Shown here: positions 16,859 through 28,894 of the stretch, piece by piece | Position numbering within the stretch: position 1 is the first letter of the stretch | Layout of the letters: every line of letters begins with the position of its first letter | Source of the DNA: Sphaerotilus uruguayifluvii | Lineage (GTDB): Bacteria > Pseudomonadota > Gammaproteobacteria > Burkholderiales > Burkholderiaceae_C | Length of the DNA stretch: 64,000 bases | Direction: 5' to 3' | Assembly (NCBI RefSeq): GCF_013294065.1 | Contig: NZ_JABSNM010000004.1 | Coordinates: 124,001-188,000 of the forward strand | Program-made: the position numbers and the translations under genes | Notes under the pieces: model-generated | What the model saw: only the letters and a program-made list of their open reading frames with translations | Told to the model about the DNA's origin: nothing | Database searches by the model: none

Positions 16859-18376
16859 TCACTGCGACGGGCTCTGCAGCGACAGGCGGGTGCGCTCGGC
16901 GCCCTCCTCGTCCTGCGGCTGGCTGGCGCGCTGGGTCTGGATGGCGTCGAAGTCCTCGGCCGAGACGTCGCCGGTGATGTAGTGGCCGTCGAAGCACGAG
17001 GCCTCCACGCCCTTCAGGTCCGGGCGCAGCGCGTGCACCGCGCGCTTCATGGCGTCGACGTCCTGGTAGATCAGCGCGTCGCAGCCGATGTAGTCGCGGA
17101 TCTCGTCCATCGTGCGGCCGTGCGCGATCAGCTCGGTCTTGGTCGGCATGTCGATGCCGTAGACGTTGGGAAAGCGCACCGGCGGCGCCGCCGAGGCCAT
17201 GAAGACCTTGCTGGCGCCGGCCTCGCGGGCCATCTGCACGATCTCGCGGCTGGTGGTGCCGCGCACGATCGAGTCGTCGACCAGCAGCACGTTGCGGCCC
17301 TTGAACTCCATGCCGATGGCATTGAGCTTCTGGCGCACGCTCTTCTTGCGCACGCCCTGGCCCGGCATGATGAAGGTGCGGCCGACGTAGCGGTTCTTCA
17401 CGAAGCCCTCGCGGTAGGGCTTGCCGAGCTTCTGCGCCAGCTGCATCGCCGCCGGACGGCTGGACTCGGGGATCGGGATGACCACGTCGATCTCGCTGGG
17501 CGGCATCATGTTGATGACGCGCTGCGCCAGCGTCTCGCCCATGTTCAGGCGGGCGTGGTAGACCGAGATGCCGTCGATGACCGAATCCGGGCGCGCCAGG
17601 TAGACGAACTCGAACACGCAAGGATTGAGCACCGGGCGCTCGGCGCACTGGCGGGTGTGCATCTGGCCGTCGAGCGAGATGAAGACCGCCTCGCCGGGCT
17701 CGACATCGCGCACCAGGCGGTGGCCGGTGCCTTCCAGCGTGACCGACTCGCTGGCGACCATCCAGTCGGTGCCCTCGGCGGTCTCGGACGCGCCCAGGCA
17801 CAGCGGCCGGATGCCGAACGGATCGCGGAAGGCCAGCAGGCCGTAGCCGGCGATCAGCGCGATCACCGCATACGAGCCCTTGACGCGGCGGTGCACCGCC
17901 GCGACCGCCTTGAAGATCTCCTCGTGCGTCAGCGGCAGGTCGCGCGCGGCCTGCTCGAGCTCGTGCGCCAGCACGTTGATCAGCACCTCGGTGTCGCTCT
18001 CGGTGTTGATGTGGCGGCGGTCGATGTCGAACAGCTCCTTCTTCAGCGCATGCGCGTTGGTGATGTTGCCGTTGTGCACCAGCACCACGCCGAAGGGCGC
18101 GTTGACATAGAAGGGCTGAGCCTCCTCCTCGCTGTAGGCGTTGCCCGCGGTCGGATAGCGGACCTGGCCCAGGCCGAGCGTGCCCGGCAGCGCGCGCATG
18201 TTGCGGGTGCGGAAGACGTCGCGCACCATGCCGCGGGCCTTGTGCATGAAGAACTTCGTGCCCATCGCGGTCACGATGCCGGCGGCGTCCTGCCCCCGGT
18301 GCTGCAGCAGCAGCAGCGCGTCATAGATCAGTTGATTGACCGGCGACTTGGAAATCACCCCGACGATGCCACACAT
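16859..18376 (-). CDS. purF: amidophosphoribosyltransferase
   Basis: This 505-residue enzyme carries out the committed step of purine synthesis, moving the glutamine amide nitrogen to PRPP. Cys2 (MCGIVGVISK) is the nucleophile after removal of Met. The glutaminase domain spans about 230 residues (HNGNITNAHALKKELF, GSYAVIALIAGYG). The phosphoribosyltransferase part has VLLVDDSIVRGTTSREIVQMAREAGA. It follows cvpA by 108 bp, the order also seen in E. coli. Confidence 0.97.
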   Translation of the reverse strand: MCGIVGVISKSPVNQLIYDALLLLQHRGQDAAGIVTAMGTKFFMHKARGMVRDVFRTRNMRALPGTLGLGQVRYPTAGNAYSEEEAQPFYVNAPFGVVLVHNGNITNAHALKKELFDIDRRHINTESDTEVLINVLAHELEQAARDLPLTHEEIFKAVAAVHRRVKGSYAVIALIAGYGLLAFRDPFGIRPLCLGASETAEGTDWMVASESVTLEGTGHRLVRDVEPGEAVFISLDGQMHTRQCAERPVLNPCVFEFVYLARPDSVIDGISVYHARLNMGETLAQRVINMMPPSEIDVVIPIPESSRPAAMQLAQKLGKPYREGFVKNRYVGRTFIMPGQGVRKKSVRQKLNAIGMEFKGRNVLLVDDSIVRGTTSREIVQMAREAGASKVFMASAAPPVRFPNVYGIDMPTKTELIAHGRTMDEIRDYIGCDALIYQDVDAMKRAVHALRPDLKGVEASCFDGHYITGDVSAEDFDAIQTQRASQPQDEEGAERTRLSLQSPSQ

Positions 18377-18484
18377 CGTTCACTCCATCTTCAGCAACAA
18401 ACAGGTCCGGGAAGGTCGGCCGCGCGGGCCTTCCTTCCCGAGGAAATTCGAATCTCGCCGCGATCCCGCGGCAGCGCACCGACC

Positions 18485-19015
18485 TCAGGCCGGCGGCGCG
18501 GGATCCTCAGCGGCCGGCGGCGCGGCCGCCGGTCCCCAGTCTCCGGGCAGCCATGGCGACATCCAGCCATGGACCTGCGCGATCCAGCCGACGCCGGTCG
18601 AGACGCGCCAGGCCTCCTGGCGCGCCAGCGGCGTCAGCGCCAGCATCATCACCAGCGCCCACAGCACCAGCACGCCGCGCAGCAGGCCGAAGAGCGCGCC
18701 GAGCAGCCGGTCCAGCGGCGCCAGCGGCGAGGCCTGGATCAGCTGCTGCAGCAGCCACGAGAGCAGCCGCCAGACCAGCAGCGTCGCGACGAAGCAGATC
18801 ACCAGCCCGCCCAGCCGCACCAGCGGCCCGTCGGGCGATCCCAGATGCAGCGCCAGCGCCACGTCGAGGCCCCAGGCCTGCGCCAGCAGCCAGGCGACGA
18901 ACCAGCCCGCCAGCGACATCAGCTCGCTGACCAGCCCGCGCAGCAGCCCGGCGAGCGCCGACAGCAGCAGCACCGCCAGCATCGACAGGTCGAGCCATCC
19001 GAGGTCCTGCAGCAT
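18485..19015 (-). CDS. cvpA: CvpA family membrane protein
   Basis: This 176-residue inner membrane protein has four hydrophobic helices (LDLSMLAVLLLSALAGLLRG, SLAGWFVAWLLAQAWG, LGGLVICFVATLLVWRLLSW, LLGALFGLLRGVLVLWALVMML), the CvpA pattern. E. coli CvpA is needed for colicin V production and envelope stress resistance; its molecular job is unsettled. It sits between the SPOR gene and purF. The C-terminus is Ala/Pro rich and probably loose. Confidence 0.9.
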   Translation of the reverse strand: MLQDLGWLDLSMLAVLLLSALAGLLRGLVSELMSLAGWFVAWLLAQAWGLDVALALHLGSPDGPLVRLGGLVICFVATLLVWRLLSWLLQQLIQASPLAPLDRLLGALFGLLRGVLVLWALVMMLALTPLARQEAWRVSTGVGWIAQVHGWMSPWLPGDWGPAAAPPAAEDPAPPA

Positions 19016-19041
19016 CCGTCACCGCACCACCGTGCCGCGCC

Positions 19042-20031
19042 TCAGAGCGGCAGCACCGCGGCGCTGACGCCGGCGGCCTTGAGCTTCGAGGCGGCGCGCG
19101 CCGCCTCCTCCTTGGTCGCGAACGGGCCCAGACGCACGCGGGTACGGCGACCGGACGAGGTCTCGACATGCTGCTCGAAGGACTTCAGGCCCAGGTCCTC
19201 GACGCGCTGGCGCGTCTCGCGCACCGTGCGGGCCTCGGAGAAGGAGCCGACCTGGACGACATAGCGTCGGTCGTCCTTCGCGGCCTTCGCATCCTTCTCC
19301 CGGTCCTTTTCCTTCTCCTTCTCGCGCTCGCGGCGCTCCTTCTCCTTGCGGGCCTTCTCCTTCTCGATCCTGTCGAGGCGCTCGGCACGCTCCTTGTCCT
19401 GGCGGATGCGCTCGCGTTCGGCCTCGGCCTCGCGGGCGGCCTTCTCCTTGCGCGCCTTCTCCCGGTCGGCGCGTTCCTTCTCGGCCTTTTCGGCCTTCAG
19501 GCGCTGGCGCTCCTTCTCCTTGTCGCGGGCGGCCTGGGCGGCCTTCTCGCGGGCGAGCCGCTCGGCCTCGGATTCCTTCGACTCGGTGATGATGCCGTCG
19601 TCGTGCGCGGCCGCCTTGACGGCGGCACCGGCCGCCACCGCGCCGAGCACGGCACCGCCGGCCATCGCGACGGCCGTGCCCTTGCCTGCGGCGGCGGTCG
19701 CGGCGGACGAGGCCGCAGACGAGCCGGTCGACGCGGAAGCCTCATGGCCCGACGCCGCGCCGGCCACCGCCGACGCCGCCGGCGGGGTCGTCCCGACGAC
19801 GATCTCGGGCTCGCCCGGCATGCGCACCTGCATCGTCGGCTGCACCGGCCGCGGGGTGGCATCGAAGACGTAGGGCAGCCCGACGACCGCGGCACCGACC
19901 AGCACCGCAGCACCGATCAGGCGACGGCGCGCCCGGGTCCGCAGCGTTTCCACCTGCGCCGGGTCCTGGGGCGGCTGGCGGCGCGCCGCGGGCTCGGACG
20001 ACTTGCGCTTGAGAGAGGAGAACAGACCCAT
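19042..20031 (-). CDS. SPOR-domain protein with long charged helix (DedD-like)
   Basis: This 329-residue protein has one transmembrane helix after a basic cytosolic start (RRRLIGAAVLVGAAVVGLPYV, about residues 36-56), a low-complexity Ala/Ser linker, then some 100 residues made almost only of Lys, Glu, Arg, Asp and Ala (about 150-250), and a C-terminal SPOR domain (YVVQVGSFSEARTVRETRQR ... TRVRLGPFATKEEAARAASKL). SPOR domains bind denuded peptidoglycan at the septum. The Lys/Glu/Arg run should form a stiff single helix crossing the periplasm. DedD of E. coli holds the same place before cvpA. Confidence 0.9.
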   Translation of the reverse strand: MGLFSSLKRKSSEPAARRQPPQDPAQVETLRTRARRRLIGAAVLVGAAVVGLPYVFDATPRPVQPTMQVRMPGEPEIVVGTTPPAASAVAGAASGHEASASTGSSAASSAATAAAGKGTAVAMAGGAVLGAVAAGAAVKAAAHDDGIITESKESEAERLAREKAAQAARDKEKERQRLKAEKAEKERADREKARKEKAAREAEAERERIRQDKERAERLDRIEKEKARKEKERREREKEKEKDREKDAKAAKDDRRYVVQVGSFSEARTVRETRQRVEDLGLKSFEQHVETSSGRRTRVRLGPFATKEEAARAASKLKAAGVSAAVLPL

Positions 20032-20043
20032 CTGGTTCAGCCG

Positions 20044-21390
20044 TCAGGCCGCGTTGGTCGGGATGCCCGCAGCGGGTCCGACATGGGCAGCGCCCAGTCG
20101 CGGCAGTCCCTTCTGCAGCACGCCACCGACGGTGTGGAACGATCCGAAGACGACGATTCTATCAGTGGGGTCGGCCCCCTTCAGGGATTCCCCGAGGGCG
20201 CTGACCGGGTCGGCGTGCAGCACGACGCGCATCGGCGGCAGCGGCGCCGAGCCGGCCGGCCGGCGCGCCGCGGCGGCCTCGATCGCCTCGCGCAGCTGCT
20301 CGGGCGAGGCCGCGCGGCCGATGTCGAGCGCGCACAGATGCCAGGTGTCGACCAGCGGCAGCAGCGGCGCGACCAGCCCGGCCAGATCCTTGTCGGCCAT
20401 CGCGCCCAGCACCGCGTGGGTGCGCGGGAAGTAGCCCATCTGGTCGAGGTTCTGCGCCAGCACCGCCGCCGCGTGCGGGTTGTGGGCCACGTCGAGCACC
20501 AGCGTCGGCTGGCCCGGCACGACCTGGAAGCGTCCGGGCAGCTCGACCAGCGCCAGGCCGTTGCGGATCGCCTGCGCCGGCACCGGCAGGCGCGGGCGCA
20601 TCGCCTCCAGCGCCGCCAGCACGCCCGCGGCATTGATCAGCTGGTTGGCGCCGCGCAGCGCCGGATAGCCCAGCGCGTTCCAGCGCCGCCCGCGTCCGCT
20701 CCAGCCCCACTGCTGGCGGTCGCCGGCGTAGTTGAAGTCGCGGCCGAAGCGCCAGAGGTCGGCGCCGAGCGCCTCGGCGTGGTCGACCACGCTCTGCGGC
20801 GGCACCGGATCCGACACCACCACCGGCCGGCCCGGACGCATGATGCCGGCCTTCTCGCGGCCGATCGCCTCGCGGTCGGGCCCGAGCCAGTCCATGTGGT
20901 CGAGATCGATGCTGGTGATGACCGCGCAGTCGGCGTCGATGATGTTGACCGCGTCGAGCCGGCCGCCCAGCCCCACCTCCAGGATCACCGCGTCGAGCGG
21001 CTGCACGCTCATCGCGCGCAGGATCGCCAGCGTGGTGAACTCGAAATAGGTCAGCGACTGCCCGGTGGCCAGGCGCGCCGCCTCGACCGCCTCGAAGTGC
21101 GGCAGCAGCAGCTCGGGCGCGACCACCTCGCCGTTCAGGCGCATGCGCTCCTCGAAGCGCACCAGATGGGGCGAACCGTAGACCGCGGTGCGGTAGCCGG
21201 CCTGCATCAGGATGGCTTCGAGCATCGCGCAGGTCGACCCCTTGCCGTTGGTGCCGGCCACGGTGAACACCGGCACGTCGAAGCGCAGGTCCAGCTGCTC
21301 GCGCACGCGCTGCACGCGCGCCAGGCCCAGCTCGATCGTCGCCGGATGCAGCCGCTCGCAGTGCGCGAGCCAGTCGGAAAGGGTCTTCAT
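20044..21390 (-). CDS. folC: bifunctional folylpolyglutamate/dihydrofolate synthase
   Basis: This 448-residue Mur-ligase-like enzyme adds glutamate to dihydropteroate and to folates. It has the P-loop VAGTNGKGSTCAML near residue 50, FEFTTLAILRAM, GLGGRLDAVN, DHMDWLG and the C-terminal LDVAHNPHAAAVLAQNL. ATG 21390 (MKTLSDWLAHCERLHP) is chosen over 21402. It ends 12 bp before the SPOR gene and lies 78 bp after accD. Confidence 0.95.
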   Translation of the reverse strand: MKTLSDWLAHCERLHPATIELGLARVQRVREQLDLRFDVPVFTVAGTNGKGSTCAMLEAILMQAGYRTAVYGSPHLVRFEERMRLNGEVVAPELLLPHFEAVEAARLATGQSLTYFEFTTLAILRAMSVQPLDAVILEVGLGGRLDAVNIIDADCAVITSIDLDHMDWLGPDREAIGREKAGIMRPGRPVVVSDPVPPQSVVDHAEALGADLWRFGRDFNYAGDRQQWGWSGRGRRWNALGYPALRGANQLINAAGVLAALEAMRPRLPVPAQAIRNGLALVELPGRFQVVPGQPTLVLDVAHNPHAAAVLAQNLDQMGYFPRTHAVLGAMADKDLAGLVAPLLPLVDTWHLCALDIGRAASPEQLREAIEAAAARRPAGSAPLPPMRVVLHADPVSALGESLKGADPTDRIVVFGSFHTVGGVLQKGLPRLGAAHVGPAAGIPTNAA

Positions 21391-21468
21391 GAGACGAGGC
21401 AAGAATCAGAAACGACCGAGGGGCGCCTCGCGACGCCCCCGGCAGCGGTGGATGCGGTGTCGGGCCGG

Positions 21469-22337
<869 letters not shown>

Positions 22338-22341
<4 letters not shown>

Positions 22342-23171
22342 GCGGATTCTCCTGCGGATGAAGCTTGCAGTTGCAGCGTGTCGAGGGCCGCGCGGATCTC
22401 GCGCAGGAAGCCGGCGGCGACGCCCGGCACCCGCTCGCGCGGCTCGTTCTCGATCAGCTGGATGATACGGGAGCCGATGACGACCGCGTCGGACACCTGC
22501 GCGACCGCCACCGCCGTGGCGGCATCGCGGATGCCGAAGCCGACGCCGACCGGCACGTTCACCGCGGCGCGGATGCGCGGCACCATCGCCGCCACCGCCG
22601 CGGTGTCGAGGTGACCGGCACCGGTCACGCCCTTGAGCGACACGTAATAGACATAGCCGGTCGCGATGCGGCCGACCTCCTGCATGCGCGCGTCCGTCGA
22701 GGTCGGCGCCAGCAGGAAGATCGCGTCCATGTCGGCCGCGCGCAGGCGGGCGGCGAAGGCCTCGCACTCCTGCGGCGGGTAGTCGACGATCAGCACGCCG
22801 TCGACGCCGGCGGCCTTCGCGTCGTCGACGAAGCGGTCGGGCCCAAAGCACTCGACCGGGTTGGCGTAGCCCATCAGCACGACCGGCGTGGTGGCGTCGT
22901 CCTGGCGGAAGGTGCGCACCATCGCCAGCACGTCGGCGGTCGAGATGCCCTTGAGCAGCGCACGCTCGCTGGCGCGCTGGATCACGGGGCCGTCGGCCAT
23001 CGGGTCGGAGAACGGCACGCCCAGCTCGATCACGTCGGCGCCGGCGGCGACCATCGCGTGCATCAGCTCGACCGTGACGTCGGCGTACGGGTCACCCGCG
23101 GTGACATAAGGGATCAGGGCCTTGCGGCCTTCGGCGGCCAGGCGGGCGAAGGTGGTCTGGATGCGGCTCAT
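22338..23171 (-). CDS. trpA: tryptophan synthase alpha chain
   Basis: This 277-residue TIM-barrel cleaves indole-3-glycerol phosphate, passing indole to TrpB. Catalytic Glu and Asp are in [19 protein letters not shown] and [35 protein letters not shown] and [12 protein letters not shown] complete the phosphate site. It overlaps trpB upstream and accD downstream by 4 bp each, so trpF-trpB-trpA-accD reads as one operon. Confidence 0.97.
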
Positions 23172-24436
23172 TGCGCGCCCCCCTTGACGGACAGGCCGCG
23201 GCACGACGGGCGGCAGTAGAACTCGGCGCCCGACAGGTCGGCCACCGTGCCGATGTCCTTGTCGCCACGGCCGGAGAGGTTGACCAGGATGTGCTGGTCC
23301 GGGCGCATCGTCTTCGCCAGCTTCATCGCGTAGGCGACCGCATGGCTCGACTCCAGCGCCGGGATGATGCCCTCGGTGCGGCAGAGGTAGTGGAACGCTG
23401 CCAGCGCCTCCTTGTCGGTGATGCCGACGTATTCCGCACGGCCGATGTCCTTCAAGTACGCGTGCTCCGGCCCGACTCCGGGATAGTCCAGCCCGGCCGA
23501 CACCGAGTGCGTCTCGGTGATCTGGCCGTTGGCGTCCTGCAGGATGTAGGTGCGGTTGCCGTGCAGCACGCCGGGCCTGCCCAGCTGCAGCGAGGCCGAG
23601 TGCTTGTTCGTGTCCATGCCCTCGCCGGCGGCCTCCACACCGATCAGGCGCGTGCCCTCGAACGGGATGTAGGGATGGAAGATGCCCATGGCGTTGGAGC
23701 CCCCGCCCACGCAGGCGACCACCGCGTCGGGCTGGCGCTCGGCGCCGCCGCCGAGCTCGGCGATCATCTCGGGCATCTGCGTCAGACATTCCTGGCCGAT
23801 GATGCTCTGGAAGTCGCGCACCATCGCCGGGTACGGGTGCGGACCCGCCACGGTGCCGATGATGTAGAAGGTGTTCTCGACGTTCGTCACCCAGTCGCGC
23901 ATCGCCTCGTTCAGCGCGTCCTTGAGCGTCTTGCTGCCCGACTCGACCGGCACCACCTTGGCGCCGAGCAGGTGCATGCGATAGACGTTCGGGCTCTGGC
24001 GCTTGACGTCCTCGGCGCCCATGTAGACGACGCATTCCAGGCCGTAGCGGGCGCAGATCGTCGCGGTGGCCACGCCGTGCTGGCCGGCGCCGGTCTCGGC
24101 GATCACGCGCGGCTTGCCCATGCGCCTGGCCAGCAGCGCCTGGCCGATGACGTTGTTGATCTTGTGCGCGCCGGTGTGGTTCAGGTCCTCGCGCTTGAGG
24201 AAGATCTGCGCGCCGCCCATCTCGCGGCTCATGCGCGCGGCGTGGTAGACGGGGCTGGGGCGGCCGACGAAGTGCTTGAGCTCGCGGCGGAACTCGGCCA
24301 GGAACTCGGCGTCGTCGCGATAGCGGTCGTAGGCCTGGCGCAGCTCGTCGAGGGCGTGGCTCAGCGTCTCGGCGACGAAGCTGCCGCCGTAGATGCCGAA
24401 ATGCCCGCGGGCATCGGGCTGGTCGTACTGGAACAT
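23168..24436 (-). CDS. trpB: tryptophan synthase beta chain
   Basis: This 422-residue PLP enzyme joins indole and serine to tryptophan. The PLP lysine is in [20 protein letters not shown] (about residue 96); [11 protein letters not shown] is the catalytic Glu loop variant and [12 protein letters not shown] the phosphate site. ATG 24436 ([18 protein letters not shown]) fits the family start; an earlier in-frame start at 24508 would add an unlikely leader. It overlaps trpA by 4 bp. Confidence 0.97.
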   Translation of the reverse strand: MFQYDQPDARGHFGIYGGSFVAETLSHALDELRQAYDRYRDDAEFLAEFRRELKHFVGRPSPVYHAARMSREMGGAQIFLKREDLNHTGAHKINNVIGQALLARRMGKPRVIAETGAGQHGVATATICARYGLECVVYMGAEDVKRQSPNVYRMHLLGAKVVPVESGSKTLKDALNEAMRDWVTNVENTFYIIGTVAGPHPYPAMVRDFQSIIGQECLTQMPEMIAELGGGAERQPDAVVACVGGGSNAMGIFHPYIPFEGTRLIGVEAAGEGMDTNKHSASLQLGRPGVLHGNRTYILQDANGQITETHSVSAGLDYPGVGPEHAYLKDIGRAEYVGITDKEALAAFHYLCRTEGIIPALESSHAVAYAMKLAKTMRPDQHILVNLSGRGDKDIGTVADLSGAEFYCRPSCRGLSVKGGAQ

Positions 24437-24473
24437 GGTCGGGAATCCGGTGAAGACAGGAAGATCTCGGGAA

Positions 24474-25154
24474 TCACTCGCCGCGGTCGGCGTCGGCACG
24501 GCGTGCATCGGCCTCGCGGACGGCCTCGCAGAACCGGCGCATCAGCTCGGGGTCCTTCAGACCCTTGCCGAGCTCGACGCCGGAACTCACGTCAACGGCC
24601 CAGGGCCGCACGCGAAGCACGCCATCGATCACGTTGGCAGGACTCAACCCACCAGACAAAACGACCGGACGGGGCACGCCGGACGGAACGAGAGACCAAT
24701 CGAAGACCTTTCCGCCTCCGCCATACCCCTCGACATGCGCGTCGAGCAGAATGGCCTGGGCACTGGCATAAGACTGTGCAAAGTCTAACAAATCGAAGCC
24801 CGGCTTCATGCGTGCCGCCCGCATGTAGGGGCGCCGGCCGCTGCTGGCGGCCTCGCACTGCGCGGGAGTTTCATCTCCGTGGAACTGCAGCAGCAGGTTC
24901 GGGATGGCGGTGCAGGCCGCATCGATCTCGGCCTGCGCCGCATTGACGAACAGCCCGACCGGCATCACGAAGGGCGGCAGACGCCGGGCCAGCTCGGCCG
25001 CGCGGGCCAGCGTCACATGGCGGGCGCTGCCCGACCACAGCACGAAGCCGATCGCGTCGGCACCGGCTTCGACGGCGGCATCGACGTCGGCCTCGCGGGT
25101 CAGGCCGCAGATCTTGATGCGGGTGCGCTCGGCGCGGGACAGGGTGGCGGACAT
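24474..25154 (-). CDS. trpF: phosphoribosylanthranilate isomerase
   Basis: This 226-residue TIM-barrel performs an Amadori rearrangement in tryptophan synthesis. The catalytic Cys is in [22 protein letters not shown], the Asp in [19 protein letters not shown], and the phosphate site in [14 protein letters not shown] and [11 protein letters not shown] 25154 ([10 protein letters not shown]) is chosen from the normal N-terminus. It lies 37 bp before trpB. trpE, trpG, trpD and trpC are not in the window. Confidence 0.96.
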   Translation of the reverse strand: MSATLSRAERTRIKICGLTREADVDAAVEAGADAIGFVLWSGSARHVTLARAAELARRLPPFVMPVGLFVNAAQAEIDAACTAIPNLLLQFHGDETPAQCEAASSGRRPYMRAARMKPGFDLLDFAQSYASAQAILLDAHVEGYGGGGKVFDWSLVPSGVPRPVVLSGGLSPANVIDGVLRVRPWAVDVSSGVELGKGLKDPELMRRFCEAVREADARRADADRGE

Positions 25155-25215
25155 GGGAGCGTTCTCGACGGATCTCGACAGGATCGGGGCGACAGGGACG
25201 GGCCGGGGACAGCGC

Positions 25216-26028
25216 TCAGGCCGGCGGCAGCCCGTCGTCGGCCGCGCCGGGCAGGCTGTCGAAGCTGGCGGTGCGCATCGGCAGCCCGAGGTGGGCATCG
25301 TAGCGGGGACCGAGAAAGTGCAGCCCGTCCGGGGCGAAGGTCGGCGCGGCGCAGTCGCGGTCGCGCGAGGCCAGCACCTCGGCCATCCAGCCGCTGGGCC
25401 GGTTGCCGCTGCCGATGGCGACCATGCAGCCCATGATGTTGCGGATCATGTGGTGCAGGAAGGCCACCGCCTCGAAGTCGAAGCGCCAGTAGGCGCCGCA
25501 GCGCCGCACGCCGATCTCGCGCATCAGCTTGACCGGCGAGGCCGCCTGGCATTCCGAGGAGCGGAAGGCCGAGAAGTCGTGCTCGCCGATCAGGTGCGCC
25601 GCAGCCTCGCGCATCGCCTCGCCGTCGAGCCGGCGGAAGGACCAGCCCACCGAGCCGGCGTCGATCGACGGCCGCATCGGCGACTCGAGAAGGATGTAGG
25701 CGTAGCGCCGCCCGCGCGCATGGTTGCGGGCATGGAAGTCGTCCGGCACGGTGCGGCACCACTGCACCGCGATGTCGGCGGGCAGGTAGCGGTTGGTGCC
25801 GCGCACCCAGGAGAAGGCCTCGCGCACCCGGTCGGTGTCGAAGTGCACGACCTGGTTCAGGCCGTGCACCCCGGTGTCGGTGCGACCGGCGCAGACGGTG
25901 TGGATCGGCGCGGCCGCGAACTGCGACAGCGCCGCTTCGAGATGATCCTGGACCGTGGCACCGCCGGGCTGGCTCTGCCAGCCGTGATAGGCGCTGCCAC
26001 GGTAGGCGACGCCTAGCGCGATGCGCAA
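25216..26028 (-). CDS. truA: tRNA pseudouridine(38-40) synthase
   Basis: This 270-residue enzyme makes pseudouridine at positions 38-40 of tRNA anticodon stems. The catalytic Asp is in [19 protein letters not shown] (near residue 57), with [17 protein letters not shown] and [15 protein letters not shown] following. The start is a TTG at 26028 (giving [17 protein letters not shown]), since no ATG or GTG fits the conserved N-terminus. It is placed between fimV and trpF. Confidence 0.95.
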   Translation of the reverse strand: MRIALGVAYRGSAYHGWQSQPGGATVQDHLEAALSQFAAAPIHTVCAGRTDTGVHGLNQVVHFDTDRVREAFSWVRGTNRYLPADIAVQWCRTVPDDFHARNHARGRRYAYILLESPMRPSIDAGSVGWSFRRLDGEAMREAAAHLIGEHDFSAFRSSECQAASPVKLMREIGVRRCGAYWRFDFEAVAFLHHMIRNIMGCMVAIGSGNRPSGWMAEVLASRDRDCAAPTFAPDGLHFLGPRYDAHLGLPMRTASFDSLPGAADDGLPPA

Positions 26029-26071
26029 GGCGTCGGTCCCTGGACGGGAGAGGCGGACAGGAAGCGGACGA

Positions 26072-28843
26072 TCACGCCAGACCGTCGAGCATCGACTGCG
26101 CGCGGGCCTTCAGCTCGGCGCTGTCGGTCTTCTCGATGACGTCCTGCAGCATGTCGCGGGCCGATTCCTTGTCGCCGAAGTCGAGGAACTCCTTGGCGAG
26201 GTCGACCTTGCGGGCCAGCGGATCGCCGTCGTCCTCGGAGCCGTCGAGCAGCACCGGGTATTCGTCGACGATCGAGTCCTGGGCCGGCGACTGCGTCGGA
26301 TTCAGGTCGAAGTCCAGCGACAGGCCGTCGAAGTCGACCTTCGGCAGATCGTGGCTGTCGGCCAGCGCCACCACCGGCTCGCTGATGTCGGGCAGGTCGC
26401 CGAGCTCGAAGTCGATGCTGTGCGCATCGATCTCCGGACCCGGGTCGGGCTGGCGGCTGTCGACGAACGGCGCGGCCGCCGCGCTGACATAGCCGCCCGA
26501 CATCGACGGCAGGTCGTCCATCGGCGCCGGCACGGAGATGTCGAGATCGACCTCGTCGACCGCGGCCAGGCGACTCGACACGGGGGCCGGCGCCGGCGAC
26601 TCGGGCGGCACCGAGATGATCGCGTCCAGGTCCAGGTCCGGCACCGAACCCTGCTCGAAGCGGGTCGGCGAAGGCACGACCGACTGCGGCATCGTGCTCG
26701 CGCCCAGCGGCTCGAGCGGACCGGCACCGGTCAGGCCGCGGCCCGGCTGGCCGCCCGGCTCGTACAGCGGGTTCTCCGGATCGATCGAGCGGCCGAGCTC
26801 CTGGGCACGCAGCCAGTCCTCGCCCTGACCGCCGGTCAGGCCGTAGAGCTCGCCGGCGAGCATCTCGTAGCCCTTGGTGTCACGGCGCTTGGCGTAGACC
26901 TCGAGCAGCTTGGTGCGGATGGCCAGACGCTCCGGGTTGGCGCGCATCGCCTCCTTCAGGATCTCCTCGGCCTGCAGGTCGCGGCCATAGGCCAGGTAGA
27001 CATCGGCCTCGGCGACCGGGTCGACGTCACCGATCGCGTCGATCTGGCTCAGCGAGTAGCTCATCGACGACGGCGAGCCGGAGGCATCGCGGGTGTCGAC
27101 GCGCTGGCCGCCGCTGGCGCCGAAGAACGAGTCCGGCTGCATGCGGCTCTCGAGGAACGAGGTCACGCCGGCCTCGTCCTTGTTGCGGCCACGCAGGCGG
27201 TAGTAGCCCAGACCGGCGAGGATCGCCAGGATCAGGCCGGCGCCCGGCAGCAGCAGCGGGTTCTCGGACAGCGAGTCGAGCAGCGAGGGCTCCTCGGTCG
27301 TCGTCGGGTCCATCGGCAGCGGCGGGCGCGAGGCGGCGGGCGCCGGAGCCGGCGGCATCGCCACCGGCGCGGAGGCGGCCGGTGCCGGTGCGCTGGCCGG
27401 CGGCGGCGCGATCAGCGGCTCGGAGGCCATCGAAGGCGGTGTCGTCGCCCTGGCGATCGCCTCGGAGGCCTTGTCCGCCGCCGAAGCGGCCGTCGCGACC
27501 GGGGCCGAGGCCGGCTTGTCGGACGGACGGGCCGGCAGCGTCACCGCGGAAGCATCCGAGGCGCCCTTGGCCGGGCCGGAACCCATCGCGGCGCTGGACG
27601 CGGCCTGCAGGTCCTTGAGATCCTTCAGGTTCCGGGCCAGCTCGTCGCTGCGCTTGGCAGCCTCCTTGCCGGCGCGATCCTTCAGCACGGCTTCGTCCGG
27701 CGCGGTGGCTCCGGGCTTGGCCGGGGCCTTGTCGAGCTTCAGCACGTCGGGCTGCGGCGAGGTCGGCTTGCCGGCATCGACCACGCGCGCATCGACCTGG
27801 CCGGAGCCCTTGCGGGTCGGCTCGGAGGCGCGCGCCTGCTCGGGCACGGCGGCGGCCAGACGCTGGCGGTAGGCGTTGAAGTTGGCGCTCTGGACGCGGA
27901 TCAGGCGGCGCGCCTGACGCTCGTCGATGCCGGCGAGCTTGTCCTGGCTGGGCACCGTCAGCACCGCGCCGGAGCGCAGGCGGTTCATGTTGTTGCCGAC
28001 GAAGGCCTGGGCGTTGCCCTGGTACAGGCCGACGAGCATCTGGTCGAGCGAGACGCCGGAGACCTGCAGCTTCGCGGCCACGGTCGACAGCGTGTCGCCC
28101 GGCCGGACGCGGTACTGGCCGCTGCCGGCGCTGTCGGCCGAGGACGGCTCGGCGGCGGGCGCCGGCGCAGGTGCCGCACGGCGGGCCGGCTTGGCGGCCG
28201 CCACCGGCTTCTCGGCGGATTCGGGCGCAGGCGCCGGTGCCGGCGCAGCCTGACGGCGCGCCTCGGCCCGCGAGGCGGCCTCGGCCGCCATCGCCGCGGC
28301 CACTTCGGCGCGCGTCGGACGGCTCGCCGCGGCCGGCGCGGGCGCCTGGGCGGCCGGAGCCGCCGCGGCCGGCGTCGATGGCGCGGCCGGAGCACGGGCC
28401 GTCGCCGGCGGATCGAACAGCAGCGTGTACTCGCGCAGCAGGCGGCCGCTCGACCACGACAGCTCGAGGATCACGTCGACGAAGGGTTCCTGGACCGAAC
28501 GGTCGCTGGTGATGCGAAGGAAGGGAGTGCCATCGGCACGGCGCTGCAGCGCCACGGCCGTCGACGGCAGGACCGGGTTGTAGTCCACCCCGGCGATGCG
28601 GTAGGCATCCGGCGGGGCGACCCGCACGCGCAGGTTGGCGGCTTCGTCCGGCGTCAGGCTCGTGACATCGATCTCGGCGCGCAGCGTCTCGCCCAGGGCC
28701 GACTGCACGCTCAGCCGTCCCAGGCTCAGCGCCCAGGCCGACGGCGTCGTCCCGATGACGGCCATCATGGCGGCAGCGGCCGCGATCTGTTTCAGAGCCA
28801 AACGCCCGGTGCGCTTCGTCTCGGTTTTCAAGGCGTCTCCCAT
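26072..28843 (-). CDS. fimV: FimV/HubP-type polar peptidoglycan-binding protein
   Basis: This 923-residue inner membrane protein has a signal sequence ([23 protein letters not shown]), the FimV N-terminal domain ([20 protein letters not shown]), a LysM-like segment near residue 243 ([20 protein letters not shown]), a long Ala/Pro-rich linker, one transmembrane helix near 536 ([19 protein letters not shown]), and an acidic cytosolic part with a TPR-like block ([20 protein letters not shown]) ending in the FimV C-terminal motif ([20 protein letters not shown]). Relatives organise cell poles, type IV pili and chemotaxis. An unusually AT-rich block lies just upstream. Confidence 0.93.
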   Translation of the reverse strand: MGDALKTETKRTGRLALKQIAAAAAMMAVIGTTPSAWALSLGRLSVQSALGETLRAEIDVTSLTPDEAANLRVRVAPPDAYRIAGVDYNPVLPSTAVALQRRADGTPFLRITSDRSVQEPFVDVILELSWSSGRLLREYTLLFDPPATARAPAAPSTPAAAAPAAQAPAPAAASRPTRAEVAAAMAAEAASRAEARRQAAPAPAPAPESAEKPVAAAKPARRAAPAPAPAAEPSSADSAGSGQYRVRPGDTLSTVAAKLQVSGVSLDQMLVGLYQGNAQAFVGNNMNRLRSGAVLTVPSQDKLAGIDERQARRLIRVQSANFNAYRQRLAAAVPEQARASEPTRKGSGQVDARVVDAGKPTSPQPDVLKLDKAPAKPGATAPDEAVLKDRAGKEAAKRSDELARNLKDLKDLQAASSAAMGSGPAKGASDASAVTLPARPSDKPASAPVATAASAADKASEAIARATTPPSMASEPLIAPPPASAPAPAASAPVAMPPAPAPAASRPPLPMDPTTTEEPSLLDSLSENPLLLPGAGLILAILAGLGYYRLRGRNKDEAGVTSFLESRMQPDSFFGASGGQRVDTRDASGSPSSMSYSLSQIDAIGDVDPVAEADVYLAYGRDLQAEEILKEAMRANPERLAIRTKLLEVYAKRRDTKGYEMLAGELYGLTGGQGEDWLRAQELGRSIDPENPLYEPGGQPGRGLTGAGPLEPLGASTMPQSVVPSPTRFEQGSVPDLDLDAIISVPPESPAPAPVSSRLAAVDEVDLDISVPAPMDDLPSMSGGYVSAAAAPFVDSRQPDPGPEIDAHSIDFELGDLPDISEPVVALADSHDLPKVDFDGLSLDFDLNPTQSPAQDSIVDEYPVLLDGSEDDGDPLARKVDLAKEFLDFGDKESARDMLQDVIEKTDSAELKARAQSMLDGLA

Positions 28844-28894
28844 GCTGCGAAGCCCGACTCCAGGCCGTCCTTCGCACCAGTCAGTACGAGCAGT

